From NCBI RefSeq assembly GCF_900113065.1, contig NZ_FOOA01000002.1:1-64000 (forward strand): DNA of 64,000 nucleotides. Reading direction: 5' to 3'. Of the stretch, positions 57,817 through 64,000 are shown piece after piece. The notes beneath the pieces are model-generated. The model was not told where the DNA came from and searched no databases. It saw nothing but the letters and a program-made list of their open reading frames with translations. Each line of letters starts with the position of its first letter. The first letter of the stretch is position 1. This DNA is from Aureimonas phyllosphaerae. GTDB lineage: Bacteria; Pseudomonadota; Alphaproteobacteria; Rhizobiales; Rhizobiaceae. Made by a program: the position numbers and the translations under genes.

Positions 57817-59298
57817 CTACCACCAGCGCTTCGGAGCGAAGCGGCCGGCGCTCTTCTCGATCACGGAGGCCGTGGCGAAGAGCGTCTCTTCGTCGAACGG
57901 ACGACCGATCAACTGGAGACCGAGCGGCGTGCCCTCACCGGACAAGCCGGCCGGCACCGCAATGCCCGGAAGACCGGCGAGGTTGACGGTGATGGTGAAG
58001 ACGTCCTGCAGGTACATCGCCACGGGGTCAGCCGCGAGCTTCGCATCGCCGATGGCGAATGCGGCGGAGGGGGTCGTCGGCGTCAGGAGGGCATCGACGC
58101 CGTCCGCGAAGACGGTCTCGAAGTCGCGCTTGATCAGGGTCCTGACCTTCTGCGCCTGAAGATAGAAGGCGTCGTAGTAGCCGGCCGAAAGCACGTAGGT
58201 GCCGACCATGATGCGGCGCTTCACCTCGCGACCGAAGCCGGCGGCACGGGTGTTCTCGTACATCTCGGCAATGTCCTTGCCGGGCACGCGAAGGCCGTAG
58301 CGCACGCCATCATAGCGCGCGAGGTTCGACGAGGCTTCGGCGGGCGCCACGATATAGTAGGCCGGTAGGGCGTACTTCGTGTGCGGCAGCGACACGTCGA
58401 CGATCTCAGCCCCGGCTTCGCGCAGCGTCGCAATGCCCTTCTGCCATAGCGCCTCAATCTCGGCCGGCATGGCCTCGACGCGATACTCTCGCGGGATGCC
58501 GATGCGCAGTCCCTTCACCGACCGACCGACGGCGGCCTCGTAATCGGGCACCGGGCGATCCACGGACGTCGTGTCCTTCGGGTCGCTTGAAGCCATCGAC
58601 GTCAGGAGAATCGCTGCATCGCGGACGTCGCGCGCGATCGGACCCGCCTGGTCGAGCGACGAGGCGTAGGCAACGATGCCCCAGCGTGAGCAACGACCAT
58701 AGGTCGGCTTGATGCCCACGGTTCCCGTGAAAGCCGCCGGCTGACGGATCGAGCCGCCGGTATCGGTGGCCGTCGCACCGGCACAGAGGCGCGCGGCAAC
58801 CGCCGCCGACGAGCCGCCGGACGAGCCGCCTGGCACGAGAGCGACGTCCGAACCGGTGCGGCGCCATGGGTTCACGACCGGACCGTCATGGCTCGATTCG
58901 TTCGACGAGCCCATCGCGAACTCGTCCATGTTGAGCTTGCCGAGCATCACAGCGCCGTCGGCCCAAAGGTTGGCGGTGATGGTCGATTCGTAACGCGGCT
59001 TGAAGCCGTCGAGGATGTGAGACGCGGCCTGCGTGCGCACGCCCTCGACGGCGAAGAGATCCTTGACGCCGAGGGGAATGCCTTCGAGCGCCCCGCCCTC
59101 GCCCTGCGCCAGTCGAGCATCGGACGCGGCCGCCATCTCGCGCGCCTTGTCTGCCGTTACGGCGACATAGGCGTTCAACGCGCCGTTCGCCGCTTCGATC
59201 GCGCCGAGATAGGCGTCCGTCAGCTCGCTTGCCCGGAAGGTCTTGGCCTTCAAGGCGTCGCGTGCTTCGGCGATGGTGAGTTCGGTCAGATCGGTCAT
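57817..59298 (-). CDS. gatA: Asp-tRNA(Asn)/Glu-tRNA(Gln) amidotransferase subunit A
   Basis: Glutaminase subunit that supplies ammonia to GatB. The 493-residue amidase-signature protein has the catalytic Lys in IPLGVKDLF near residue 79 and the Ser-cis-Ser region [15 protein letters not shown] near 154-168. [13 protein letters not shown] and [14 protein letters not shown] follow. ATG 59298 overlaps the stop of the upstream GNAT gene by four bases. The unusual point is that GNAT gene between gatC and gatA. Confidence 0.98.
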   Translation of the reverse strand: MTDLTELTIAEARDALKAKTFRASELTDAYLGAIEAANGALNAYVAVTADKAREMAAASDARLAQGEGGALEGIPLGVKDLFAVEGVRTQAASHILDGFKPRYESTITANLWADGAVMLGKLNMDEFAMGSSNESSHDGPVVNPWRRTGSDVALVPGGSSGGSSAAVAARLCAGATATDTGGSIRQPAAFTGTVGIKPTYGRCSRWGIVAYASSLDQAGPIARDVRDAAILLTSMASSDPKDTTSVDRPVPDYEAAVGRSVKGLRIGIPREYRVEAMPAEIEALWQKGIATLREAGAEIVDVSLPHTKYALPAYYIVAPAEASSNLARYDGVRYGLRVPGKDIAEMYENTRAAGFGREVKRRIMVGTYVLSAGYYDAFYLQAQKVRTLIKRDFETVFADGVDALLTPTTPSAAFAIGDAKLAADPVAMYLQDVFTITVNLAGLPGIAVPAGLSGEGTPLGLQLIGRPFDEETLFATASVIEKSAGRFAPKRWW

Positions 59299-59822
59299 GG
59301 TCTCGCAACGTCGAATGGTCGGGACGCGGCCGGATCGGCTTCGCGAACCGCGAGGGTCTTCCGATAGAATGCGGCGTAGCCGCTGTCGGGATAGTCGGCG
59401 AAGGGTCCGCTCAGCTCGAAACCGGCCCGCTCGTAGGAGCGGCGGGCCGCCTTGAAACCGAGGCCGGTCTCGAGAGCCAGCGTCTCGAGCCCGAGGCTTC
59501 GGGCTTCGGCCTCGATCCGATCGAGGAGACGGGCGGCCAATCCTTGCCCGCGCACCGCCGGTCGAAGGTACATCCTCTTGACCTCGCCGAGCGACGCGTC
59601 GTGGCGCTTGAGGGCTCCGCATCCGACGGCCATGCCGTCGATGCGGACCAGGAACGTCGTCGTGTCGGGGCGCGCCATCTCCTCGGCGCTCATCCAAAAC
59701 TTGAATTCGTCCGGCGTCTCCGGCTCCTGGCTGTCGATCGCGTCGTTCAGTTCGGCGATCAGCACGCGCAGGTCGTCCTGCAGCGGGGTCTCGGCGCGGA
59801 TTTCGACGCGGCCGCCGCTCAT
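59295..59822 (-). CDS. GNAT-family N-acetyltransferase inserted between gatC and gatA
   Basis: A 175-residue GNAT acetyltransferase. The acetyl-CoA loop is [19 protein letters not shown] near residue 85, followed by [40 protein letters not shown] precedes it. Both ends overlap neighbours by four bases (ATGA with gatC upstream and gatA downstream), so it is fully embedded in the gat operon and translated in step with it. Substrate is unknown. Confidence 0.9.
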   Translation of the reverse strand: MSGGRVEIRAETPLQDDLRVLIAELNDAIDSQEPETPDEFKFWMSAEEMARPDTTTFLVRIDGMAVGCGALKRHDASLGEVKRMYLRPAVRGQGLAARLLDRIEAEARSLGLETLALETGLGFKAARRSYERAGFELSGPFADYPDSGYAAFYRKTLAVREADPAASRPFDVARP

Positions 59823-60106
59823 TCCACGACCTTGGGCACCATGAAGAAGTGCTCCTGCGTGGCCGGCGCATTGGCGACGATGTCCTCGGCCTTGTGGCCG
59901 TCGGTCACGGCGTCGTCGCGCTTCTTCATCTCCATCGGCGTGACCGAGGTCATCGGTTCGACGCCGGACACGTCGACTTCGCCGAGTTGCTCGACGAAGC
60001 CGAGGATGGCGTTCAATTCGCCCTGCATGGTCGCGACGTCGTCTTCCGACACCGCAATGCGGGCGAGACGGGCGACACGACGAACGGTGGCGGTATCGAC
60101 GGACAT
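59819..60106 (-). CDS. gatC: Asp-tRNA(Asn)/Glu-tRNA(Gln) amidotransferase subunit C
   Basis: Small subunit that holds GatA and GatB together. The 95-residue product starts [19 protein letters not shown] and has [20 protein letters not shown] and EPMTSVTPM, the family core, ending [13 protein letters not shown] 60106 is the usual family start; the frame is open upstream but runs through the promoter. It is the first gene of the gat operon. Confidence 0.97.
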   Translation of the reverse strand: MSVDTATVRRVARLARIAVSEDDVATMQGELNAILGFVEQLGEVDVSGVEPMTSVTPMEMKKRDDAVTDGHKAEDIVANAPATQEHFFMVPKVVE

Positions 60107-60136
60107 GCGGATTCCCGAACTGGTGGTCGAGACGGT

Positions 60137-60165
60137 GCTATAACGGCGGGGTTGACCGGAGGCAA
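60137..60165 (-). promoter_or_regulatory. gat operon promoter
   Basis: On the minus strand TTGCCT (60165-60160), exactly 17 bases, TATAGC (60142-60137). Transcription would start near 60130, giving a leader of about 24 bases before gatC. Confidence 0.6.
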
Positions 60166-60194
60166 CGCCGCCGCCTGTCCGCGAAAGAGGCTCG

Positions 60195-60896
60195 TCAGAT
60201 ATCGAAGGGCTGACCGACTTCGGGTAGGAGCACGCGGGAGGACTCGTCTTCCATCGCGTCCATGAAGCGCTGCGGATCGGCGTCGAGAATCGGCATCGTA
60301 CCGTAGTGCAGCGGGATGATGGTCTTGAAGTTGAAGTACCGGCGGCAGGCAAGCGCAGCCACCGCCCCGCCCATCGTCAGCCGGTCGCCGATCGGCACGA
60401 GACCGATCTTGGGCTGGTGCAACTCCTCGATCAGCGCCATGTCGCCGAAGATGTCGGTGTCGCCCATGTGATACACGCTGCTGCCGTCGTCGAAGTGAAT
60501 GACGATGCCGTTCGGCATGCCGAGATAGGTGATCTTGCCGCCTTCCTCGACGCTCGCGGAGGAATGGAAGGCCTGCGTGAGGGTGACGGAGAAGCCGTCG
60601 AACTTGACGGTGCCGCCGGTATTGGCTGGCTCGATGGTCTCGACACCCTTGGACGCCAGCCAGTTGACCAGTTCATAGGTTCCGAGGACGCGGGCGCCCG
60701 TACGCCTGGCTATCTCGACCGTATCGCCGACGTGGTCGCCATGACCGTGCGACAGCAGGATATGGGTGGCGCCTTCGGTGGCCTTTGCGACGTCGCCCTT
60801 GAAGTGCGGGTTCCCCGTCAGGAACGGGTCGATCAGGATGACCGCGCGTCCCGTGTCGATGCGAAATGCCGAATGGCCGAAGTAGGTCATCTTCAT
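60195..60896 (-). CDS. UPF0173 metal-dependent hydrolase
   Basis: A 233-residue metallo-beta-lactamase-fold protein of the UPF0173 family. The metal motif HGHGDHVGD (His-x-His-x-Asp-His) is near residue 50, [10 protein letters not shown] near residue 142 and [11 protein letters not shown] near 196 complete the site. The start [13 protein letters not shown] is typical. Substrate is unknown. It is divergent from ruvX and upstream of the gat promoter. Confidence 0.94.
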   Translation of the reverse strand: MKMTYFGHSAFRIDTGRAVILIDPFLTGNPHFKGDVAKATEGATHILLSHGHGDHVGDTVEIARRTGARVLGTYELVNWLASKGVETIEPANTGGTVKFDGFSVTLTQAFHSSASVEEGGKITYLGMPNGIVIHFDDGSSVYHMGDTDIFGDMALIEELHQPKIGLVPIGDRLTMGGAVAALACRRYFNFKTIIPLHYGTMPILDADPQRFMDAMEDESSRVLLPEVGQPFDI

Positions 60897-60964
60897 GCTA
60901 GGGGATCTCCGATGATGCGGTCGCGGGAAACCTAGCGCCGGAAGCCCCGTATCAAGGAGGCAGG

Positions 60965-61447
60965 ATGCTGATCGCTGATATCGCTGATGTGGTCGACATG
61001 AGGGCGGCAGGAGGCACGGCCGTCGGGCTGGACCTCGGGACGAAGACGATCGGCGTCGCGGTGTCCGATCTCGGATGGGGGCTGGCCAATCCGCGTCCCG
61101 TCATCCGCCGCGCGAAGTTTCAGGCGGATGCCACCACCCTGTCTGCATTTCTCGCCTCGGTCGATGCGCGGCTCGTGGTCATCGGGCTGCCGCTCAACAT
61201 GGACGGCAGCGAAGGCCCGCGGTCGCAGTCGACGCGGGCCTTCGTGCGCAATTTCCAGCGGATCGACCCGCGTCCGTTCGTCTTCTGGGACGAGCGCCTG
61301 TCGACCGTTGCGGCCGAGCGCAGCCTTCTGGAGATGGACGTATCGCGGCGTCAGCGTGCCGAGCGGATCGACTCGGCCGCCGCGTCCTTCATTCTTCAGG
61401 GCGCCTTGGATAGGCTGTCGAGGCTGACCGAGCTGCGCGACGAATAG
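60965..61447 (+). CDS. ruvX: Putative pre-16S rRNA nuclease / Holliday junction resolvase-like YqgF
   Basis: RNase H-fold protein of the YqgF/RuvX family, implicated in trimming the 16S rRNA 5' end. The 160-residue product has [17 protein letters not shown] near residue 19, [11 protein letters not shown] near 73 and FWDERLST near 107, which carry the metal-binding acids. An AAGGAGG four bases before the ATG supports the start. Its 3' end overlaps the convergent small membrane gene by 52 bases. Confidence 0.95.
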   Translation: MLIADIADVVDMRAAGGTAVGLDLGTKTIGVAVSDLGWGLANPRPVIRRAKFQADATTLSAFLASVDARLVVIGLPLNMDGSEGPRSQSTRAFVRNFQRIDPRPFVFWDERLSTVAAERSLLEMDVSRRQRAERIDSAAASFILQGALDRLSRLTELRDE

Positions 61448-61719
61448 CGGTCGCGAAGGAAACCGACGATCGCCTTGCGACGACGCAATGCGTAGAGCGC
61501 CAGCACGATCAGGCTGTCGAGGATCAGTGCCCTCACCACCAGCGGCGGCAACGTTTCGGGCGCCACGCCCAGCACCTTCGCGTAGACGCCGAACACGGTG
61601 TCGTACATGTCGCGCGAGAAGAAATGCAGGCCGAGGCTCCAGTCGTTGGAGGCGAGCACGAGCCAAAGCACAAGGAAGCCGATCGGCAGGAACCAGAGAG
61701 ACAGCAGCCAGCGCATCAC
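61396..61719 (-). CDS. Small two-helix membrane protein (DUF6105-like)
   Basis: A 107-residue membrane protein with hydrophobic segments at about residues 4-24 and 61-80 and a basic stretch ([13 protein letters not shown]) after the second. [19 protein letters not shown] between them resembles small rhizobial proteins annotated DUF6105, but I rely on memory for that. Function is unknown. Its ATG overlaps the stop of the upstream membrane gene, so the two form a unit. The tail overlaps the end of ruvX on the other strand. Confidence 0.75.
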   Translation of the reverse strand: MMRWLLSLWFLPIGFLVLWLVLASNDWSLGLHFFSRDMYDTVFGVYAKVLGVAPETLPPLVVRALILDSLIVLALYALRRRKAIVGFLRDRYSSRSSVSLDSLSKAP

Positions 61720-62228
61720 GCGTCTCCATCGCGGCGCACGTCGGTCTGGCGCGGGATCGAGGCGCTGATCGCGGCGACCGTCCGGCGGAAGGCCATCTCG
61801 TCCATCTCGTCTTCGTCGTCCGGCGCAAAGATGCAGGCGTCGAACGCGAGCGCCACCAAGCTGAGGCCGAGGGACCAGAAGGCGAGGTCGAGGCGGTCGA
61901 AGACCGCCGCGAACGGCTGACCGAAGAGGGTGGCCGCGATCACCATGGCCGAGCAGACGCCGATCCCGGCAAACGACAGGAGTTCGCCCTGCCCGATCTC
62001 GGCATCGTCGCGCCCGTGCAACCGGATGAGGCCGACGGCCAGAAGCGCCGCTGTACCAATGCAGAGAAGCGCGACGCCCCAGCCGACGGGACCGGTTCCG
62101 ACCGACGGTTCGAGCGCGAAGCCGCCGAGGGCGGCATGACCGTTCAGATGTAGAATTTCGTTGGCGCCGGTGACGGCGAGAAAGCCGGCCCAGGTGGAAA
62201 GAGCGAAGGTCGTGGGTATGCGCTTCAC
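61716..62228 (-). CDS. Four-helix membrane protein, unknown function
   Basis: I do not recognise this 170-residue protein. It has about four hydrophobic segments (near 5-25, 44-66, 82-105 and 111-132) followed by an acidic segment DDEDEMDEM and a basic end. The start is GTG 62228, eight bases after GGAGGG. It is coupled to the two-helix gene downstream. A CtrA-type site lies 20 bases upstream of its start codon, which hints at cell-cycle control. Confidence 0.75.
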   Translation of the reverse strand: MKRIPTTFALSTWAGFLAVTGANEILHLNGHAALGGFALEPSVGTGPVGWGVALLCIGTAALLAVGLIRLHGRDDAEIGQGELLSFAGIGVCSAMVIAATLFGQPFAAVFDRLDLAFWSLGLSLVALAFDACIFAPDDEDEMDEMAFRRTVAAISASIPRQTDVRRDGDA

Positions 62229-62247
62229 GGGCCAGCCCTCCGAAGAG

Positions 62248-62263
62248 TTAACGAAAACTTAAC
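62248..62263. promoter_or_regulatory. CtrA-type binding site
   Basis: TTAACGAAAACTTAAC is an exact TTAA-N7-TTAAC, the full CtrA recognition pattern. It lies 20 bases before the GTG of the four-helix membrane gene (minus) and 116 bases before pyrB (plus). Given the distance and the AT-rich setting, the membrane gene is the likelier target. Binding is inferred from motif alone. Confidence 0.6.
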
Positions 62264-62378
62264 GCCAACATCCGCGCTTCGCTCCCACCCCGCAACGCGA
62301 ACTCTTCGGCATGGTTAATTGCGGAGGCGCATCGGCGGACGGCGCGCTTGTGGCCCCTCCCCGTTTCTCCTATAGGCG

Positions 62379-63341
62379 GTGCTCGCCATGACAGCGCTGA
62401 CACCCCCCTCCGCCGCTCCCCGACGCCATCTCCTCGGCATCGCGGGCCTGTCGCTTCCCGACATCCACATGCTGATGGACCTCGCCGAGCGCGAGATCGC
62501 GGTCAGCCTCGGGCGCGACAAGAAGAAGGCTGCGCTGAAGGGCCGAACGCAGATCAACCTCTTCTTCGAGGCTTCGACCCGAACGCAGGCGTCCTTCGAA
62601 CTTGCTGGCAAGCGCCTGGGCGCCGACGTTATGAACATGTCGGTCGCCAATTCGTCGGTGAAGAAGGGCGAGACCCTGATCGACACGGCGATGACGCTGA
62701 ACGCCATGCGCCCCGACATCCTCGTCGTGCGTCATCATGCTGCGGGCGCGGTCGCCCTTCTGTCGCAGAAGGTCGGCTGCTCGGTCGTGAACGCGGGCGA
62801 CGGCGCGCACGAGCATCCGACACAGGCGCTCCTCGACGCCCTGACGATCCGCCGCCGCAAAGGCCGCGTCGCGCGCCTGTCGGTCGCGATCTGCGGCGAT
62901 GTGCTCCACAGCCGCGTCGCCCGCTCCAACATCCTCCTCCTCAACGCGCTCGGCGCCGACGTGCGCGTCGTCGGTCCCTCGACCTTGCTGCCCAATGGCA
63001 TCGAGCAGATGGGCGTCCGCGTCTTCCACGACATGGACCGAGGGCTCGAGGACGCTGACGTCGTGATGATGCTGCGCCTCCAGCGTGAGCGGATGGAAGG
63101 TTCCTTCGTGCCCTCGGTGCGCGAGTATTTTCGCCTCTTCGGCCTCGACGGGCAGCGCCTGTCGCGGGCCAAGCCGGATGCCCTCGTCATGCATCCCGGC
63201 CCGATGAACCGCGGCGTCGAGATCGCCTCGGAAGTCGCGGACGGCCCCCAGAGCGTCATCGAAGAGCAGGTCGAGATGGGCGTCGCCGTCCGCATGGCGG
63301 TGATGGAATGGATGATGGGCAACGAGGAGACCGCATCGTGA
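62379..63341 (+). CDS. pyrB: Aspartate carbamoyltransferase catalytic subunit
   Basis: Condenses carbamoyl phosphate and aspartate, the committed step of pyrimidine synthesis. The 320-residue product has the carbamoyl-phosphate loop [13 protein letters not shown] near residue 62, SSVKKGETL near 92 and [11 protein letters not shown] near 142. Translation may start at GTG 62379 or ATG 62388. The stop overlaps the GTG of the next gene. No pyrI is present, as usual where a PyrC-like partner forms the holoenzyme. Confidence 0.97.
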   Translation: MLAMTALTPPSAAPRRHLLGIAGLSLPDIHMLMDLAEREIAVSLGRDKKKAALKGRTQINLFFEASTRTQASFELAGKRLGADVMNMSVANSSVKKGETLIDTAMTLNAMRPDILVVRHHAAGAVALLSQKVGCSVVNAGDGAHEHPTQALLDALTIRRRKGRVARLSVAICGDVLHSRVARSNILLLNALGADVRVVGPSTLLPNGIEQMGVRVFHDMDRGLEDADVVMMLRLQRERMEGSFVPSVREYFRLFGLDGQRLSRAKPDALVMHPGPMNRGVEIASEVADGPQSVIEEQVEMGVAVRMAVMEWMMGNEETAS

Positions 63342-64000
63342 CCGGCCTCGACAGCGCCCGCCCCCTCATCGTTCGCAACGCCCGCATCCTCGACCCGTCG
63401 CAGGGGTTGGACGAACGCGGAGACCTTCTCGTCGAAAACGGTGTGATCTCCGCCGTCGGCGCCGCCTCGGCCAACGAGAACGCGCCCGACGACGCCGAGG
63501 TGATCGACGCGTCCGGCCTTCTCCTGATCCCCGGCCTCGTCGACATCCGCGTCCACATGGGCGAACCCGGCAGCGAGCATCGCGAGACGATCCGCTCGGT
63601 GAGCCGCGCGGCCGCGGCGGGCGGCGTGACCTCGATCGTCACCATGCCCGACACCGATCCGGTGATCGACGACGTCGCGTTGGTTCAGTTCGTGATGCGA
63701 ACGGCGCGCGAGACGGCCTCGGTCAACGTCTTCCCGGCCGCAGCCCTCACCAAGGGGCTGAAGGGCAAGGAGATGACCGAGATCGGGCTTCTCGCTCAGG
63801 CCGGCGTCCGGGCCTTCACCGACGGGCGACGGACGCTGCGCGACAGCGGCCTCATCCGACGCATCATGACCTACATGCGCGATTTCGATGCCCTGTTCGC
63901 GCATGACACGCAGGACGCCGATCTCGTCGGGTCCGGCGTGATGAACGAGGGACTGCTCGCCTCGTGGCTGGGCCTGCCCGGCATTCCGAGGGAGGCCGAG
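63338..64000 (+). CDS. Dihydroorotase-like protein, probably non-catalytic PyrC' (partial, cut by window end)
   Basis: The first 221 residues of an amidohydrolase of the dihydroorotase family; the 3' end lies outside the window. The fold is recognisable ([19 protein letters not shown], then LLIPGLVD and [21 protein letters not shown]). The metal and substrate motif DxHxHxREPG is altered: residues 69-78 read [10 protein letters not shown], so the first His is Arg and the substrate Arg is Gly. This matches the inactive PyrC' type that assembles with PyrB. The GTG start overlaps the pyrB stop, so the two are coupled. A functional PyrC should exist elsewhere. Confidence 0.85.
   Translation, partial: MTGLDSARPLIVRNARILDPSQGLDERGDLLVENGVISAVGAASANENAPDDAEVIDASGLLLIPGLVDIRVHMGEPGSEHRETIRSVSRAAAAGGVTSIVTMPDTDPVIDDVALVQFVMRTARETASVNVFPAAALTKGLKGKEMTEIGLLAQAGVRAFTDGRRTLRDSGLIRRIMTYMRDFDALFAHDTQDADLVGSGVMNEGLLASWLGLPGIPREAE

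Overview
The window is high-GC chromosomal DNA from an alphaproteobacterium, most likely of the order Hyphomicrobiales (the rhizobial lineage; Aurantimonadaceae or a relative is a guess). The signs are glnII with a divergent gstI-like small gene, a suf operon with two cysteine desulfurases, a DUF2155-NDUFA12 pair, an RNase E with a large acidic insert, GAAC-N7-GAAC SOS boxes of the alphaproteobacterial LexA type, and a CtrA-type TTAA-N7-TTAA site. I see no prophage, insertion sequence, CRISPR array, defence system or tRNA gene. Gene density and base composition look uniform, so this reads as core genome. The less usual content is in altered catalytic or metal sites and in regulatory DNA.

Layout. 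1-389: leader and promoter of what is probably an rRNA operon reading left out of the window. 390-4240 (minus): coaD, a periplasmic and a cytoplasmic cyclophilin, queA and tgt. 4436-4564: a 42-residue membrane peptide. 4618-8221: gyrA and a MarC-family gene. 8237-11973: divergent ssb and uvrA around an SOS box. 11976-13457: NAD(P)H-hydrate repair enzyme. 13670-18796: nitrogen block with glnB-glnA, a YdeI-like gene, glnII behind a sigma-54 promoter, gstI-like gene and glutaminase. 18806-24361: secreted hydrolase, parE with an SOS box, a secreted protein, and an RhlE-type helicase with a structured leader. 24383-31856 (minus): suf operon (cysteine desulfurase, sufB, sufC, sufD, sufS, sufT, sufA) ending in a TfoX-domain gene. 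32081-40194: small hydrolase, tyrS, YhdP-like giant, bcp, ferritin-like protein and M23 peptidase. 40246-45298 (minus): prfB with its programmed +1 frameshift, penicillin-binding protein 1A and an amidase. 45299-48630: rne with a 554-base leader region. 48675-55680: aminotransferase, M48 protease and DsbA-like protein, accB-accC, aat, DUF2155 and NDUFA12. 55736-60106 (minus): gatC, gatA and gatB with two acetyltransferase genes coupled into the operon. 60195-64000: UPF0173 hydrolase, ruvX, two membrane proteins, pyrB and the start of a dihydroorotase-like gene that lacks key metal ligands.

How the genes work together. Four groups stand out: nitrogen assimilation (PII, GSI, GSII, a GSII inhibitor and glutaminase within about 5 kb); iron-sulfur cluster building, where a shared 15-base motif marks both suf promoter regions; translation (tgt, queA, tyrS, prfB, gatCAB, aat); and cell envelope (PBP1A, amidase, M23 peptidase, YhdP). 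Two SOS boxes place ssb/uvrA and parE under probable LexA control. The strongest oddities are a Tgt that has lost three of its four zinc ligands, an altered epimerase loop in the NAD(P)H-hydrate enzyme, an apparently non-catalytic PyrC, and a chain of hairpins in front of accB where aroQ would be expected.
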